This document shows positions 1-9,628 of a stretch of DNA of 64,000 nt, in pieces; the stretch's first letter is position 1; each line of letters begins with the position of its first letter. Both the position numbers and the translations under genes were made by a program. Source of the DNA: Gluconacetobacter asukensis (GTDB lineage Bacteria > Pseudomonadota > Alphaproteobacteria > Acetobacterales > Acetobacteraceae). The stretch covers positions 124,001 to 188,000 of the forward strand of contig NZ_JABEQE010000008.1 in assembly GCF_014174375.1 (NCBI RefSeq), read 5' to 3'. The notes below the pieces were generated by a model, which saw only the letters and a list, made by a program, of their open reading frames with translations, ran no database searches and was not told the DNA's origin.

Positions 1-612
1 CTTGCGCGGCACGATCACGCCCGGCATCTCCTCGGCCCCCGAGGGAACCTCCGTCTCGACCCGCGCCAGGCGGTGGCCGTCGGTCGCCACCGCGCGCAGC
101 ATCGGTCCGGTGTCCCCCGCCGCGACATGCAGGTAGATGCCGTTGAGATAGTACCGCGTCTCCTCGGTCGAGATCGCGAAACGCGTGCGGTCGATCAGCC
201 CGCGCAGCACCGCCGCCGGCACCGTGAAATGGTTGGGCAGCGTGCCCGCCGTCATCGACGGGAAATCGTCCACATCCAGCACATTCAGGCTGGTGGTGTA
301 ACGCCCCGCCCGCAGGGCCAGCGGCGCATCGCCACCCGCGTGATCCAGCTCGACCGCCACCCCATCGGGCAGCTTGCGGACGATCTCGTGCAGCACGGCG
401 GCGGGCGCGGTCACCGCACCATTGCGGGCGGTCTCGGCGCCGATTTCCTCGACCACCGCGATTTCCATGTCGGTCGCCGTCAGCGTCAGCCGACCATCCG
501 CGACATTGATCAGGACGTTGGCGAGAATCGGAATGGTATTCCGCTTCTCGGCGACGCTCTGGATATGCGCCAGAGCCTTCAGCAACGTCGCGCGGTCAGC
601 CTTCAGCTTCAT
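1..612 (-). CDS. dnaN: DNA polymerase III sliding clamp (beta subunit), partial
   Basis: The first 204 codons of the beta clamp, the ring that tethers DNA polymerase III to its template. The gene runs off the left edge, so the C-terminal part is missing. The protein begins MKLKADRATLLKAL and contains typical clamp segments such as PILANVL, LTATDMEIA, FAISTEETRYYLNG and LRAVATDGHRLA. These cover the first clamp domain and the start of the second. The ATG at 610-612 is preceded by AGGAG-like bases. It lies 168 bp downstream of dnaA on the same strand, the common dnaA-dnaN order, so co-transcription is likely. I see no damage in the visible part. Confidence 0.96.
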   Translation of the reverse strand, partial: MKLKADRATLLKALAHIQSVAEKRNTIPILANVLINVADGRLTLTATDMEIAVVEEIGAETARNGAVTAPAAVLHEIVRKLPDGVAVELDHAGGDAPLALRAGRYTTSLNVLDVDDFPSMTAGTLPNHFTVPAAVLRGLIDRTRFAISTEETRYYLNGIYLHVAAGDTGPMLRAVATDGHRLARVETEVPSGAEEMPGVIVPRK

Positions 613-780
613 AGGTACAGACTCTCCTTGCCCGGCGTTCGCCACCGGGATCATGGCCGCCCCGGCCATACGCCCGGACCGCCAGATATGACCTTCGGTC
701 CTGTGATTCTAGCAGCCCGCGCAGGGGGCGCAAAGGCCCAGTGGGCTGCAACGCCATACAGGCCGGTTGGAACCCGCCCC

Positions 781-2226
781 TCAGCTTTCCAGCATGCGGC
801 GCAGCAGTTCAACGTCTTCGGCAAACGCGCTGTCCCGCTCCATCAGTTCGGTCACCCGCGCCACGGCATGCATGACGGTCGTATGATCGCGGTTTCCGAA
901 CTTGCGCCCGATCTCCGGCAGGGACCGGCTGGTCAGCTGCTTGGCCAGATACATGGCAACCTGCCGGGGGCGCGCCACCGCGCGGGCGCGCCGAGCCGAG
1001 GACATGTCGGTCAGCCGGATATTCCAGTGCTCGGCCACCTTGCGCTGGATTTCCTCGATCGTCACCCGCCGGTCATGAGCCTTGAGGATATCGTGCAGAA
1101 CATCCTGCGTCGCTTCCAGCGTCACCGGCCGGCCGAACAGGTTGGCATGGGCAATCAGGCGGTTCAGCGCTCCTTCCAGCTCACGCACGTTCGACGTGAT
1201 CTTGTGCGCCAGGAATTCCAGCACCTTGGCCGGCACCGGCACACCCGACGCCGCTGCCTTCGATTCCAGGATCGAGATCCGCAATTCGAAGGTCGTGGCG
1301 TGGATATCGGCCACCATGCCGCAGCCCAGACGCGTGCGCAGCCGGTCTTCCAGACCCGACAGGTCGGACGGCGACTTGTCGGCCGACACGACGATCTGCC
1401 GCCCGGCATCGACCAGTGCGTTGAACGTATGGAAGAATTCTTCCTGCGTGTTGTCCTTGCCGATCAGGAACTGCAGATCGTCGATCATCAGCACGTCGAC
1501 CGACCGCAACTGCTCCTTGAACTCCATCGTCGATTGCGAGCGGATCGCGGCGATGAAGCGGTACATGAACTTCTCGGCCGACATATAAGCGACCGAGACC
1601 TTGCCGCCCCGCGTCAGTTCCGAGCCGATGGCATGCATCAGATGCGTCTTGCCCAACCCCACGCCACCATACAGGAACAGTGGATTGAAGCCGGGGCTGG
1701 AGGGCCGCTCCGCCACCCGGCGGGCGCAGGCATAGGCAAATTCGTTCGGCTTGCCGACCACGAACGTATCGAAGGTGAAGCGCGGGTCCAGCGGCGCGGC
1801 CAGGTCGTGACGGCTCAGTTCGCTCCGCGCCTCGGCCACCCGCTCGTCCACCGTGCCGGCGACAGGCGCAACGTCGGCCGAACCAGCCTCGTCACCCGAT
1901 GCACCCTCGGGCTCGACAACCGGATCGGGCCGGCCCACCTGCAATTCCACGCGGCGGATCGACGGCAGCTCGGCATTCCACAGCGCGCTCAGCCGGTCGC
2001 CATACTGCGTGCGCACCCAGTCGCGCAGGAAGCGTGTGGGCAGATTGAGCGTGATCTCGTCGCCATCGACCGGGCCGATGCTGATCTGTTTCAGCCAGGT
2101 GCGATACTCGACCTCGCCCACCTCGGCCTGAAGGCGTGAACAGATCCGCGACCAGTGGATGTCCAGGACGTTCCGGACCGAGCGGGCTTCCGCGACGGCA
2201 TCATATCCACTCAGTTCGCCCGTCAT
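781..2226 (-). CDS. dnaA: Chromosomal replication initiator protein DnaA
   Basis: DnaA is the AAA+ ATPase that binds DnaA boxes and melts the origin to start replication. In order the 481-residue protein shows an N-terminal DnaA_N domain (VEYRTWLKQI), a short variable acidic linker, the AAA+ core with Walker A GGVGLGKTHL and Walker B VLMIDDLQF, and the C-terminal DNA-binding domain with the signature GNRDHTTVMHA. The reading frame extends 44 codons further upstream. The ATG at 2226 is preferred because a G-rich ribosome site (AGGGGGG) precedes it and the family homology begins there. Length is normal for the family. dnaN follows on the same strand. Confidence 0.97.
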   Translation of the reverse strand: MTGELSGYDAVAEARSVRNVLDIHWSRICSRLQAEVGEVEYRTWLKQISIGPVDGDEITLNLPTRFLRDWVRTQYGDRLSALWNAELPSIRRVELQVGRPDPVVEPEGASGDEAGSADVAPVAGTVDERVAEARSELSRHDLAAPLDPRFTFDTFVVGKPNEFAYACARRVAERPSSPGFNPLFLYGGVGLGKTHLMHAIGSELTRGGKVSVAYMSAEKFMYRFIAAIRSQSTMEFKEQLRSVDVLMIDDLQFLIGKDNTQEEFFHTFNALVDAGRQIVVSADKSPSDLSGLEDRLRTRLGCGMVADIHATTFELRISILESKAAASGVPVPAKVLEFLAHKITSNVRELEGALNRLIAHANLFGRPVTLEATQDVLHDILKAHDRRVTIEEIQRKVAEHWNIRLTDMSSARRARAVARPRQVAMYLAKQLTSRSLPEIGRKFGNRDHTTVMHAVARVTELMERDSAFAEDVELLRRMLES

Positions 2227-2657
2227 GCTCAATCCCGGCCCCCCTGGAGACGGTAACCTCCCCGCGATGCGGAAAGATCCATCCCTACGTTTTCCGTCCC
2301 CCTCATGCCGAACGCCCGCGCAATCCACCCGCCACCAGTCGTCACGCAAGGAGAACACGCCTCCCCTTGCCCGACACCGAAAAAGGCGCGGCCACTGTGT
2401 CCTGCTCAGTCGTCACGAAATGAAGAAGCCGAAGATAGGTCACCGACCCGACCGAGGCAACGGAAAACTGGGGCGGCGGGGCGGGAAAATCCCGCGCCAC
2501 GCGCAACACGACCAGTCACCACAACCTGAAGCAGTCAGGTGGAACCTGCACAATAAAAGCAAAGGCCGCCCCTCTCCTTGAACGAGAGAAACGACCTTCT
2601 GCCTAGTTCTGTACGTCTATTTGCCGGATTTTAAGCAATACCGGCCGGCGCGGCCGA
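2227..2657. other. 431-bp gap between dnaA and rpsT
   Basis: This gap separates the rpsT stop codon from the dnaA start. It holds the rpsT terminator (2562-2598), and presumably the dnaA promoter on the minus strand, although I could not pick out a convincing -35/-10 pair. No good match to the DnaA box TTATNCACA was found by eye on either strand, so there is no support for calling an origin here. Short open frames in the gap look like chance. Confidence 0.5.
2562..2598 (-). terminator. Rho-independent terminator of rpsT
   Basis: On the minus strand a 14-bp stem forms between the complement of 2585-2598 and that of 2562-2575, with a 9-nt loop. Every position pairs if G-U wobbles are allowed. 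It is followed by a T-rich tract (TGCTTTTATTG). It sits 60 bp past the rpsT stop codon. Confidence 0.75.
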
Positions 2658-2927
2658 TCAGGCGGCGACGAGGGCCTTGATACGGGCCGACAGACGCGAA
2701 ATCTTGCGGGAAACGGTGTTGGCGTGGATCACACCCTTGCCCGAGGCGCGCTGCATTTCCGGCTGGGCCGCGCGCAGGGCGCTGGTCGCCTCTTCCTTGT
2801 TGCCCGAGGCAATCGCCGCCTCGACCTTCTTCACGAAGGTGCGCATGCGCGAGACGCGCGCCGTGTTGCGCGCGTTGCGGCGCTCGTTCTGACGGATGCG
2901 CTTACGCGCGGAAGCAGTGTTCGCCAT
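2658..2927 (-). CDS. rpsT: Small ribosomal subunit protein bS20
   Basis: bS20 is a basic protein that binds 16S rRNA early in 30S assembly. The 89-residue product begins [18 protein letters not shown] and is rich in Lys and Arg, with the family segments [11 protein letters not shown] and [15 protein letters not shown]. Length is normal. The open frame extends 89 codons further upstream, but the family start is the ATG at 2927. The gene has its own promoter upstream and a terminator downstream, so it is probably transcribed alone. Confidence 0.97.
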   Translation of the reverse strand: MANTASARKRIRQNERRNARNTARVSRMRTFVKKVEAAIASGNKEEATSALRAAQPEMQRASGKGVIHANTVSRKISRLSARIKALVAA

Positions 2928-2998
2928 GGTTCTCAGTTCAAAAAATATGGTTACGAGGTCCGTCGCCAGCAGGCCTCGGACATCCAGATCAGGGTGGC

Positions 2999-3028
2999 GA
3001 TCTAGTCCAAGCCTTCCACCCCCGTCAA
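2999..3028 (-). promoter_or_regulatory. Likely sigma-70-type promoter of rpsT
   Basis: On the minus strand there is a TTGACG -35 box (3023-3028) and a TAGATC -10 box (2999-3004) with an 18-bp spacer. Transcription would start near 2992 and give a leader of about 65 nt before the rpsT ATG. The boxes were read by eye. Confidence 0.5.
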
Positions 3029-3067
3029 GACAACTCTTCCGCACGGCTGGAAATACCGCCATGCCGA

Positions 3068-3940
3068 TCATCCGGCCACCGTCGGCGCACCGGCCGGAAG
3101 GACCTGGCGCAGAGGGCAGAAGAAGGTCGAGCGCCCCGCCTGCTCGATCCGCACCACGCCGCCGCAGGCCTTGCCACCGGGGCAATCCGGGCACCCCTGC
3201 CCCGCACGGCCATAGACACGCCAGGCATGCTGGAAATAGCCCAATTCCCCATCCGGCTGGGCATAGTCGCGCAGGCTTGATCCACCGGCCGCGATCGCTT
3301 CCTCCAGCACCGCGCGGATCGCCTCGACCAGGCGCGCCTCCTCGGGCCCATCCAGCCCGCAGGCCATCCGGGCCGGATGGATCGCGGCACGGAACAGGGC
3401 CTCGGACGCGTAGATGTTACCAATCCCCGCCACCACCGACTGGTCCATCAGCGCCGCCTTGATCGAGGTCCGCCGCCGCGCCAGGGCATGATGCAGCCAG
3501 TCCTGCGAAAATCCGTTCCCCAGCGGCTCGGGCCCGAGTCGGGCCAGCAGACGGTGTTTTTCCTCGTCCACCGTGGGCATCAGGTCCACGGTACCGAAGC
3601 GCCTGGGGTCGATCAGGCCGAAATGCGTGCCGTCCGTGGTTTCGAACGACAGATGCTCGTGCCGGTCGGGCTTCGGCGCCTGGCCGGGCCGCGACAGCAG
3701 CACCCGCCCGGACATGCCCAGATGCAGCAGCATGGTCTCACCCCGGTTCAGCCGCATCAGGATATATTTCCCACGGCGGGCAAAACCGCTGATCCGCGCG
3801 CCTTCCAGCCGGCTGGCCAGGTCGGCCGGAAAGGGCGTGCGCATGCCGTCCCGACGCACCGCCACCCGGGCGATCGTCTTCCCGTCGAGATGCAACCGCA
3901 TCCCACGCATCACTGTTTCGACTTCAGGGAGTTCCGGCAT
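3068..3940 (-). CDS. mutM: Formamidopyrimidine-DNA glycosylase (MutM/Fpg)
   Basis: Base-excision repair enzyme that removes 8-oxoguanine and formamidopyrimidines and cuts the strand by beta/delta elimination. The N terminus is [10 protein letters not shown], which supplies the catalytic Pro2 and Glu3. The conserved lysine lies in RRGKYIL (about residue 58) and the helix-two-turn-helix region reads [17 protein letters not shown]. The protein has 290 residues, a usual length. The zinc finger near the C terminus is atypical: Cys250, Cys253, Cys259 and Cys275 are present, but the residue where the last ligand of CPxCQ belongs is Arg278 (CPLRQ, codon CGC where TGC would give Cys). The gene is divergent from ubiE with only 29 bp between the two starts. 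Confidence 0.95.
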   Translation of the reverse strand: MPELPEVETVMRGMRLHLDGKTIARVAVRRDGMRTPFPADLASRLEGARISGFARRGKYILMRLNRGETMLLHLGMSGRVLLSRPGQAPKPDRHEHLSFETTDGTHFGLIDPRRFGTVDLMPTVDEEKHRLLARLGPEPLGNGFSQDWLHHALARRRTSIKAALMDQSVVAGIGNIYASEALFRAAIHPARMACGLDGPEEARLVEAIRAVLEEAIAAGGSSLRDYAQPDGELGYFQHAWRVYGRAGQGCPDCPGGKACGGVVRIEQAGRSTFFCPLRQVLPAGAPTVAG

Positions 3941-3969
3941 GAGTGGATCTGAGGTTATATCCCTGAACC

Positions 3970-4764
3970 ATGACCGACAATACCACGCCCTCCGCCATCG
4001 ACGCCGCCGCCGTCGCCCCCCCCTCCGGCGCGGAGACGACCGATTTCGGCTTCCGCGACGTGCCCCTGGCCGAGAAGAAGCCCATGGTGCGCGCCGTGTT
4101 CGACAGTGTCGCCACCCGCTACGACATCATGAACGACGTGATGTCGCTGGGCATCCACCGGGCCTGGAAGAAAATCTTCGTGACCGAGCTGGGCGCCCAT
4201 CCGGACCTCACGCTGCTGGACCTGGCGGGCGGCACGGGCGACATCTCGTTCGGCTGGCTGCGCGCCGGCGGCGGCCGGGCCATCCTGTCCGACATCAATG
4301 CCAGCATGCTGTCCGTCGGGCGCGGGCGGGCGCTGGAGCGCGGGCTGATTTCCAGCCTGAATTTCGCGGTGATGGATGCCGAGGCCATTCCCCTCCCCGA
4401 CCGCTCGGTCGACCGGGTCACGATCGCCTTCGGCCTGCGCAACTGCACCGACAAGGACGCCGTCCTGCGCGAGGCACGGCGCGTGCTGCGCCCGGGCGGG
4501 CGCTTCCTGTGCCTCGAATTCTCCCGCGTGCAGATCGCGGCCCTGTCGCCGATCTATGACGCCTGGTCGTTCCATGTGCTGCCCCGCATGGGCGCGGCCA
4601 TCGCCGGCGACCGCGAGAGCTACCAGTATCTGGCCGAGAGCATCCGCATGTTCCCCGACCAGGAGACCCTGGCCACCATGATGCGCAACGCGGGGCTGGA
4701 GCATGTGACGGTCCGCAACCTCTCGGGCGGCATCGCGGCCATCCATTCCGGCTGGCGGATCTGA
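3970..4764 (+). CDS. ubiE: Ubiquinone biosynthesis C-methyltransferase UbiE
   Basis: S-adenosylmethionine-dependent enzyme that C-methylates the benzoquinol ring in ubiquinone synthesis (and demethylmenaquinol where menaquinone is made). The 264-residue protein has an N-terminal extension of about 40 residues, then [17 protein letters not shown], the SAM-binding loop [19 protein letters not shown] and a C-terminal stretch ending in SGWRI. All are UbiE/COQ5 marks. coaBC begins 2 bp after the stop, so the two are probably translated from one message. Confidence 0.95.
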   Translation: MTDNTTPSAIDAAAVAPPSGAETTDFGFRDVPLAEKKPMVRAVFDSVATRYDIMNDVMSLGIHRAWKKIFVTELGAHPDLTLLDLAGGTGDISFGWLRAGGGRAILSDINASMLSVGRGRALERGLISSLNFAVMDAEAIPLPDRSVDRVTIAFGLRNCTDKDAVLREARRVLRPGGRFLCLEFSRVQIAALSPIYDAWSFHVLPRMGAAIAGDRESYQYLAESIRMFPDQETLATMMRNAGLEHVTVRNLSGGIAAIHSGWRI

Positions 4765-4766
4765 CG

Positions 4767-6035
4767 ATGCAAGCCGCCCCTGCCCCGGTCGGCGGCCGCA
4801 CGGTCCTGCTGATCGTCTGCGGGGGAATCGCCGCCTACAAGACGCTCGAACTCATCCGCCTGCTCACGGGCGCAGGCCTGCGTGTCCGCACGGTGCTGAC
4901 GGCGGCAGGCAAACAGTTCGTCACCCCGCTCAGCCTCCAGGCCCTGACCGGCGAGAAAGTGTATGAGGACCTGTTCTCGCTGACCGACGAGAACGAGATG
5001 GGCCATATCGCGCTCTCGCGGTCCGGCGACCTGCTGGTGGTCTGCCCGGCCACGGCCGACATCATGGCCCGCATGGCCGCCGGACTGGCCGACGACCTGG
5101 CCAGCACGCTGCTGCTGGCCACCGACAAGCCGGTCCTGATCGCCCCCGCGATGAATGTACGCATGTGGGACCACCCCGCCACCCAGGCCAATCTGGCCAC
5201 CCTGCGCGCGCGCGGCGTCATGGTGGTCGGCCCCGAAATCGGGCTGATGGCCTGCAACGAGACCGGCCCCGGCCGCCTGGCCGAACCGCCCGTGATCGCC
5301 GAGGCGATTTTCCACCACCTCCCCGGCCCGGCCCCCGTCGTCCCCGCCACCGGCCCGCTCGCCGGCCGCCACGCGCTGGTCACCGCCGGCCCGACCCACG
5401 AGCCGATCGACCCGGTGCGCTACCTCGCCAACCGGTCCTCCGGCCGCCAGGGCTACGAGGTCGCCCAGGCGCTCGCCGCCCTCGGCGCGCGGGTCACGCT
5501 GGTCAGCGGGCCGGTCGACCTGCCCCCGCCCAAGGGTATCACCCTGCGCCGGGTCGAAACAGCCAGGCAGATGCTGGCCGCCTGCCGCGATGCCCTGCCC
5601 TGCGACATCGCCGTCTGCGCCGCCGCCGTCGCCGACTGGCACGTGGCGGCGGAAGCGACCAGCAAGATCAAGAAGACGGCCGGCGCCCCGCCCCCGGCAC
5701 TCACGCTGGTCCCCAACCCCGATATCCTGGCCGAACTGTCCGCCCCCGGCGCCAACCGCCCGGCACTGGTGATCGGCTTTGCCGCCGAAACCGACACGGT
5801 CGCGCAGCACGCGGCGGCCAAGCGGCTGGCCAAGGGCTGCGACTGGATCGTCGCCAATGACGTACGGCCGGAAACCGGCATCATGGGCGGCATGGAAAAC
5901 GAGATCGTCCTGATCACCGGCGAGGGCGCCGAACAGTGGCCCCGCATGGGCAAGCAGGACGTGGCCACCCATCTGGCCGACCGCATCGCCACCTTCTTCA
6001 CCCCCGATTTCTCTTCTGGCCGGAGTATTTCATGA
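4767..6035 (+). CDS. coaBC: Bifunctional phosphopantothenoylcysteine decarboxylase / phosphopantothenate-cysteine ligase
   Basis: CoaBC makes 4'-phosphopantetheine on the way to coenzyme A: the CoaB half joins cysteine to 4'-phosphopantothenate and the CoaC half decarboxylates the product. The N-terminal flavodoxin-like CoaC half shows [23 protein letters not shown] and [14 protein letters not shown], which carries the active-site Cys. The C-terminal CoaB half begins near [15 protein letters not shown] and includes NRSSGRQG and KIKKT. At 422 residues it is full length. Its stop overlaps the dut start (ATGA), giving tight coupling in ubiE-coaBC-dut. Confidence 0.95.
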   Translation: MQAAPAPVGGRTVLLIVCGGIAAYKTLELIRLLTGAGLRVRTVLTAAGKQFVTPLSLQALTGEKVYEDLFSLTDENEMGHIALSRSGDLLVVCPATADIMARMAAGLADDLASTLLLATDKPVLIAPAMNVRMWDHPATQANLATLRARGVMVVGPEIGLMACNETGPGRLAEPPVIAEAIFHHLPGPAPVVPATGPLAGRHALVTAGPTHEPIDPVRYLANRSSGRQGYEVAQALAALGARVTLVSGPVDLPPPKGITLRRVETARQMLAACRDALPCDIAVCAAAVADWHVAAEATSKIKKTAGAPPPALTLVPNPDILAELSAPGANRPALVIGFAAETDTVAQHAAAKRLAKGCDWIVANDVRPETGIMGGMENEIVLITGEGAEQWPRMGKQDVATHLADRIATFFTPDFSSGRSIS

Positions 6036-6490
6036 CCGCCCCCATCGTTTCCGTCGCCGTCCGCCGCCTGCCCCACGCGGCCGACCTGCCGCTGCCCGGC
6101 TACGCCACCGCGGGCGCCGCCGGCATGGACCTGCTGGCGGCGGTAAAGGAACCGGTCGAACTGGCACCCGGCGCCCGCATGCTGGTGCCCACCGGCCTGT
6201 GCGTCGCCCTACCCCCCGGTTATGAATTGCAGATCCGCCCCCGCTCCGGCCTGGCGCTGAAGCACGGCATCACCCTGCCCAACACGCCCGGCACGATCGA
6301 CGAGGATTATCGCGGGGAAATCGGCATCATCCTGCTCAACACGGGTGACGCGCCGCTGGCGATCACGCGCGGCATGCGTATTGCCCAGGCCGTGCTGGCC
6401 CCGGTGGTCCGCGTCGCGTGGCAGGAGGCCGAGAACCTGGACGAAACCGCCCGCGCGTCCGGCGGCTTCGGCAGCACCGGCACCGCCTGA
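6032..6490 (+). CDS. dut: Deoxyuridine 5'-triphosphate nucleotidohydrolase (dUTPase)
   Basis: Trimeric dUTPase that hydrolyses dUTP to dUMP and pyrophosphate, keeping uracil out of DNA and feeding thymidylate synthesis. The five dUTPase motifs are visible in order: [48 protein letters not shown] and the C-terminal SGGFGSTG. The start is the ATG at 6032, which overlaps the coaBC stop by 4 bp; the longer upstream frame is coaBC shadow. The 152-residue length is normal. Confidence 0.96.
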   Translation: MTAPIVSVAVRRLPHAADLPLPGYATAGAAGMDLLAAVKEPVELAPGARMLVPTGLCVALPPGYELQIRPRSGLALKHGITLPNTPGTIDEDYRGEIGIILLNTGDAPLAITRGMRIAQAVLAPVVRVAWQEAENLDETARASGGFGSTGTA

Positions 6491-6526
6491 CGGGCCGGAG
6501 GCATTGGGCAGACAGGAAAGAGGGTC

Positions 6527-8254
6527 ATGACGGCGCGTTGGCTTCCCGCCTTTTTATCCCGCGACAGCCGGCCCAACCTGTTCGATCTGGCCGCCCTGCT
6601 GTGCATGCTGGGGCTGGCCGTGCTGCTGGCCACGGCCGGGCGCCACATGCTGGCGCCCATCACGGCGCCGAATGCCGCCGTGATCCATCTCGATCCCGCC
6701 TGGCTGCCCGGCTACGCGGTGCGCACGACCATGCGCATGTTCGCGGCCCTTGGCGCGTCGCTGCTGTTCACCTTCACCTATGCGGTCTGGGCCGCCAAGA
6801 GCCGCCGCGCCGCGCTGATCCTGGTGCCGGTGCTGGACGTGCTGCAATCGGTGCCGATCCTGGGGTTCCTCACCTTCACGGTCGTCTTCTTCATGGGCCT
6901 GTTCCCGGGGCGCATCCTGGGGGCGGAACTGGCGGCGATCTTCACCATCTTCACCAGCCAGGCCTGGAACATGGCCTTCAGCATGTACCAGTCGCTGCGC
7001 GCCGTGCCGCCGGACCTGGAAGAGGTCGCGCGCGGCTTCGGCCTGACGGCATGGCAGAAATTCTGGCGGTTGGATGTGCCCTTCGCCGTGCCAGGCCTGG
7101 TGTGGAACGCCATGGTCTCGATGTCCGGCGGCTGGTTCATGGTGGTCTATTCCGAGACGATCACGGTCGGGAACACTGACATCCTGCTCCCCGGCATCGG
7201 CTCCTATGTCGGCACCGCCATCGCGCAGCGCAATCTGTGGGCGGTTCTCTACGCCATCCTGACGATGCTGGTGGTGATCCTGGCCTATGACCAACTGTTC
7301 TTCCGGCCGCTGGTCGCCTGGTCCGCGCGCTTCGGCACAGCGTCGTCCGATGCCGCGCCGGCCTCCGATCCCTGGATGCTGGTGCTGCTGCGCCGCACGG
7401 CCCTGCTGCGCCGTATCACCGATACCATCGGCGAGGGCCTGACCGCCATCGGCGGCCTGCCCCTCGGCCGCCGCCCGCACGAGGCACGGCGCGGTATCGC
7501 CCTGCCGTCCCGCCTGCTCGATCTGGGATGGAGCGTCCTGCTGGCCGGGCTGAGCCTGCTTGCCCTGTGGCAGGTATGGATCTACGCGCGCGCCACCTTC
7601 TCGCTGCCCGAACTGCTGCATGTCGTCGGGCTGGGCGGGCTGACGCTGCTGCGGGTGGTCGCCATGGTGCTGCTGGCCTCGCTGGTCTGGGTACCGGCGG
7701 GCATCTGGCTGGGGCTCGATCCGGTGCGCGCCCGACGCACGCAGTTCGTCGCCCAGTTCATGGCCGCATTCCCGGCCAATCTCTTCTTCCCGATCTTCGT
7801 CGTGCTGATCGTCCATTTCCGTCTCAGCAGCGATATCTGGCTGACCCCGCTGATGATCCTGGGCACGCAGTGGTATATCCTGTTCAACGTCGTGGCCGCC
7901 GCGTCCTCCTTTCCCGCCGACCTGCTGGAGGTCGCGCGCAGCCTGCAGGTGCGCGGCCCGCTCTGGTGGCTGCGGGTCGCCCTGCCGGGCATTCTGCCGC
8001 ATTACATCACCGGGGCCATCACCGCCTCCGGCGGCGCGTGGAACGCCGCCATCGCCGCCGAAGTCGCAAGCTGGGGCGACGACCATCTGGCCGCCCACGG
8101 GCTGGGGGCCTATATCGCCCGCGCCACGGTCGCCGGCGACACCGCCCATGTCGGGCTGGGCATGACGGTCATGGCGGCGTTCGTTCTGCTGTTCAATCGC
8201 GCGGTGTGGCGCCCGCTGGCCGATTACGCCCGCCGCCACTTCGCCTTCGTCTGA
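6527..8254 (+). CDS. ABC transporter permease with two fused membrane domains (NitT/TauT type)
   Basis: Inner-membrane part of an importer related to the nitrate/sulfonate/taurine class. The 575-residue chain holds two copies of the binding-protein-dependent permease domain. Each ends with an EAA-type loop that docks to the ATPase: EEVARGFGLTAWQKFWRLDVP near residue 170 and LEVARSLQVRGPLWWLRVALP near residue 470. About a dozen hydrophobic segments are seen. Family members usually carry one domain per chain, so this is an in-frame duplication or fusion. The ATPase gene follows after 20 bp. No periplasmic binding protein is encoded next to it, so the substrate cannot be named. Confidence 0.88.
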   Translation: MTARWLPAFLSRDSRPNLFDLAALLCMLGLAVLLATAGRHMLAPITAPNAAVIHLDPAWLPGYAVRTTMRMFAALGASLLFTFTYAVWAAKSRRAALILVPVLDVLQSVPILGFLTFTVVFFMGLFPGRILGAELAAIFTIFTSQAWNMAFSMYQSLRAVPPDLEEVARGFGLTAWQKFWRLDVPFAVPGLVWNAMVSMSGGWFMVVYSETITVGNTDILLPGIGSYVGTAIAQRNLWAVLYAILTMLVVILAYDQLFFRPLVAWSARFGTASSDAAPASDPWMLVLLRRTALLRRITDTIGEGLTAIGGLPLGRRPHEARRGIALPSRLLDLGWSVLLAGLSLLALWQVWIYARATFSLPELLHVVGLGGLTLLRVVAMVLLASLVWVPAGIWLGLDPVRARRTQFVAQFMAAFPANLFFPIFVVLIVHFRLSSDIWLTPLMILGTQWYILFNVVAAASSFPADLLEVARSLQVRGPLWWLRVALPGILPHYITGAITASGGAWNAAIAAEVASWGDDHLAAHGLGAYIARATVAGDTAHVGLGMTVMAAFVLLFNRAVWRPLADYARRHFAFV

Positions 8255-8274
8255 TCACCGTTCGGGACCGCGCC

Positions 8275-9621
8275 ATGACCCTCTCGCCTTCCTCCCAGAT
8301 CGAAGATCAGGAAGAGCTGATCCGCGTCACCGGCTGCCGCCAGGCCTATCACAAGGGCGGCGCCGCCGACCTGGTGGTGCTGGACGACGTGAACCTGACC
8401 CTGCGCTCGGGCGAGATCGTCGGCCTTCTGGGCCGGTCGGGGTCGGGCAAATCGACGCTGCTGCGCATCGTGGCCGGCCTGCTGCCCCCCACCGAGGGCA
8501 GCATCCTGTGGAAGGGCAACCCGGTCTCGGGACCGGTGCCCGGCATTGCGATGGTATTCCAGTCCTTCGCCCTGTTCCCCTGGCTGAGCGTGCAGAAGAA
8601 TGTGGAACTGGGGCTGGAGGCCAAGGGCATCGCCGCCGCCGAGCGCGACCGTCTGGCCGAGGATGCGATCGACCTGATCGGCCTGGGCGGCTACGAAAAC
8701 GCCTATCCCAAGGAATTGTCGGGCGGCATGCGCCAGCGCGTGGGGCTGGCGCGGGCGCTGGTGGTCCAGCCCGACCTGCTGCTGATGGACGAGCCCTTCT
8801 CGGCGCTGGACGTGCTGACGGCGGAAAACCTCCGCACCGACCTGATCGAGCTGTGGGCCGAGCGCAAGCTGCCGGTCAAATCCATGCTGCTGGTCACCCA
8901 CAATATCGAGGAAGCGGTGCTGATGTGCGACCGCATCCTGGTCTTTTCCTCCAATCCGGGCCGCGTGGCGCACGAACTCGCCGTTCCCTTCGCCCACCCC
9001 CGCAACCGCGAGGACCCGGCCTTCCGTCAACTGGTCGACCAGATCTACGCCCTGATGACCCGCCGGGCACCGATCGTATCCGAGGCCGAACTCCCCGTCG
9101 GCGAGGCCGCGCCGCAGGCCACGGCACCGATCCAGGTCGCCCTGCCCGAACTGCCGATGAATACGATGGTCGGCATGATGGAAACCCTGGCCGCCGATCC
9201 GCTGGACGGGCGCGCCGACCTGCCGCTCCTCGCCTCGCGCCTGCAACTGGCGCTGGACGATCTGTTCCCGCTGGGCGAATCGCTCCAATTGCTGGAATTC
9301 GCCGAACTGGAGGATGGCGACATCCTGCTGACGGCCGAAGGCGCCCGCTTCGTCCAGAGCAGCCACGACGAACGGCGGCAGATCCTCTGGCACAGCCTGC
9401 TGCACAACGTCCCGCTGGTGCGTGTGATCCGCTCCGTGCTGGACGAACGGCCGAACCACCGCGCCAGCGCCCAGCGGTTCCGCGAGGAACTGGAAGACAG
9501 CATGTCCCCCGACTATGCCAAACAGACCCTGCAAACCCTGATCGGCTGGGCCCGCTACGCCGAACTGTTCGATTACGACGAGGAAGCGGACCAGCTCTTT
9601 CTGGACGACGAGACTGAATGA
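8275..9621 (+). CDS. ABC transporter ATPase with C-terminal AAA-associated domain (NitT/TauT type)
   Basis: ATPase partner of the fused permease just upstream. The first 250 residues are a complete ABC domain: Walker A GRSGSGKST, Q-loop VFQSFALFPW, signature LSGGMRQRVGLARAL, Walker B LLLMDEPFSALD and the switch His in LLVTHNIEEAV. The last 150 or so residues (from about LPELPMNTMVGMMETL) match the AAA-associated C-terminal domain found on some nitrate/sulfonate-type ATPases; its role is unclear, perhaps regulatory. The long upstream frame is permease shadow; the ATG at 8275 begins the family homology. The gene converges on msrA with 7 bp between. Confidence 0.88.
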   Translation: MTLSPSSQIEDQEELIRVTGCRQAYHKGGAADLVVLDDVNLTLRSGEIVGLLGRSGSGKSTLLRIVAGLLPPTEGSILWKGNPVSGPVPGIAMVFQSFALFPWLSVQKNVELGLEAKGIAAAERDRLAEDAIDLIGLGGYENAYPKELSGGMRQRVGLARALVVQPDLLLMDEPFSALDVLTAENLRTDLIELWAERKLPVKSMLLVTHNIEEAVLMCDRILVFSSNPGRVAHELAVPFAHPRNREDPAFRQLVDQIYALMTRRAPIVSEAELPVGEAAPQATAPIQVALPELPMNTMVGMMETLAADPLDGRADLPLLASRLQLALDDLFPLGESLQLLEFAELEDGDILLTAEGARFVQSSHDERRQILWHSLLHNVPLVRVIRSVLDERPNHRASAQRFREELEDSMSPDYAKQTLQTLIGWARYAELFDYDEEADQLFLDDETE

Positions 9622-9628
9622 CCCGCCG

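Noticed and set aside
712-749. Hairpin GCAGCCC/GGGCTGC between dnaA and dnaN as a terminator
   Set aside because: The loop is 24 nt and no T tract follows on the minus strand. It may be a weak pause, but it does not separate the two genes.
73-2139. Long plus-strand open frame (688 codons) over dnaN and dnaA
   Set aside because: It is the antisense shadow of two certain genes in high-GC sequence, with Arg/His/Gln-rich nonsense composition and no domain.
2227-2657. Chromosome origin (oriC) upstream of dnaA
   Set aside because: dnaA, dnaN and rpsT are here, but no cluster of DnaA boxes or A+T-rich unwinding region could be seen in this gap or in 613-780.
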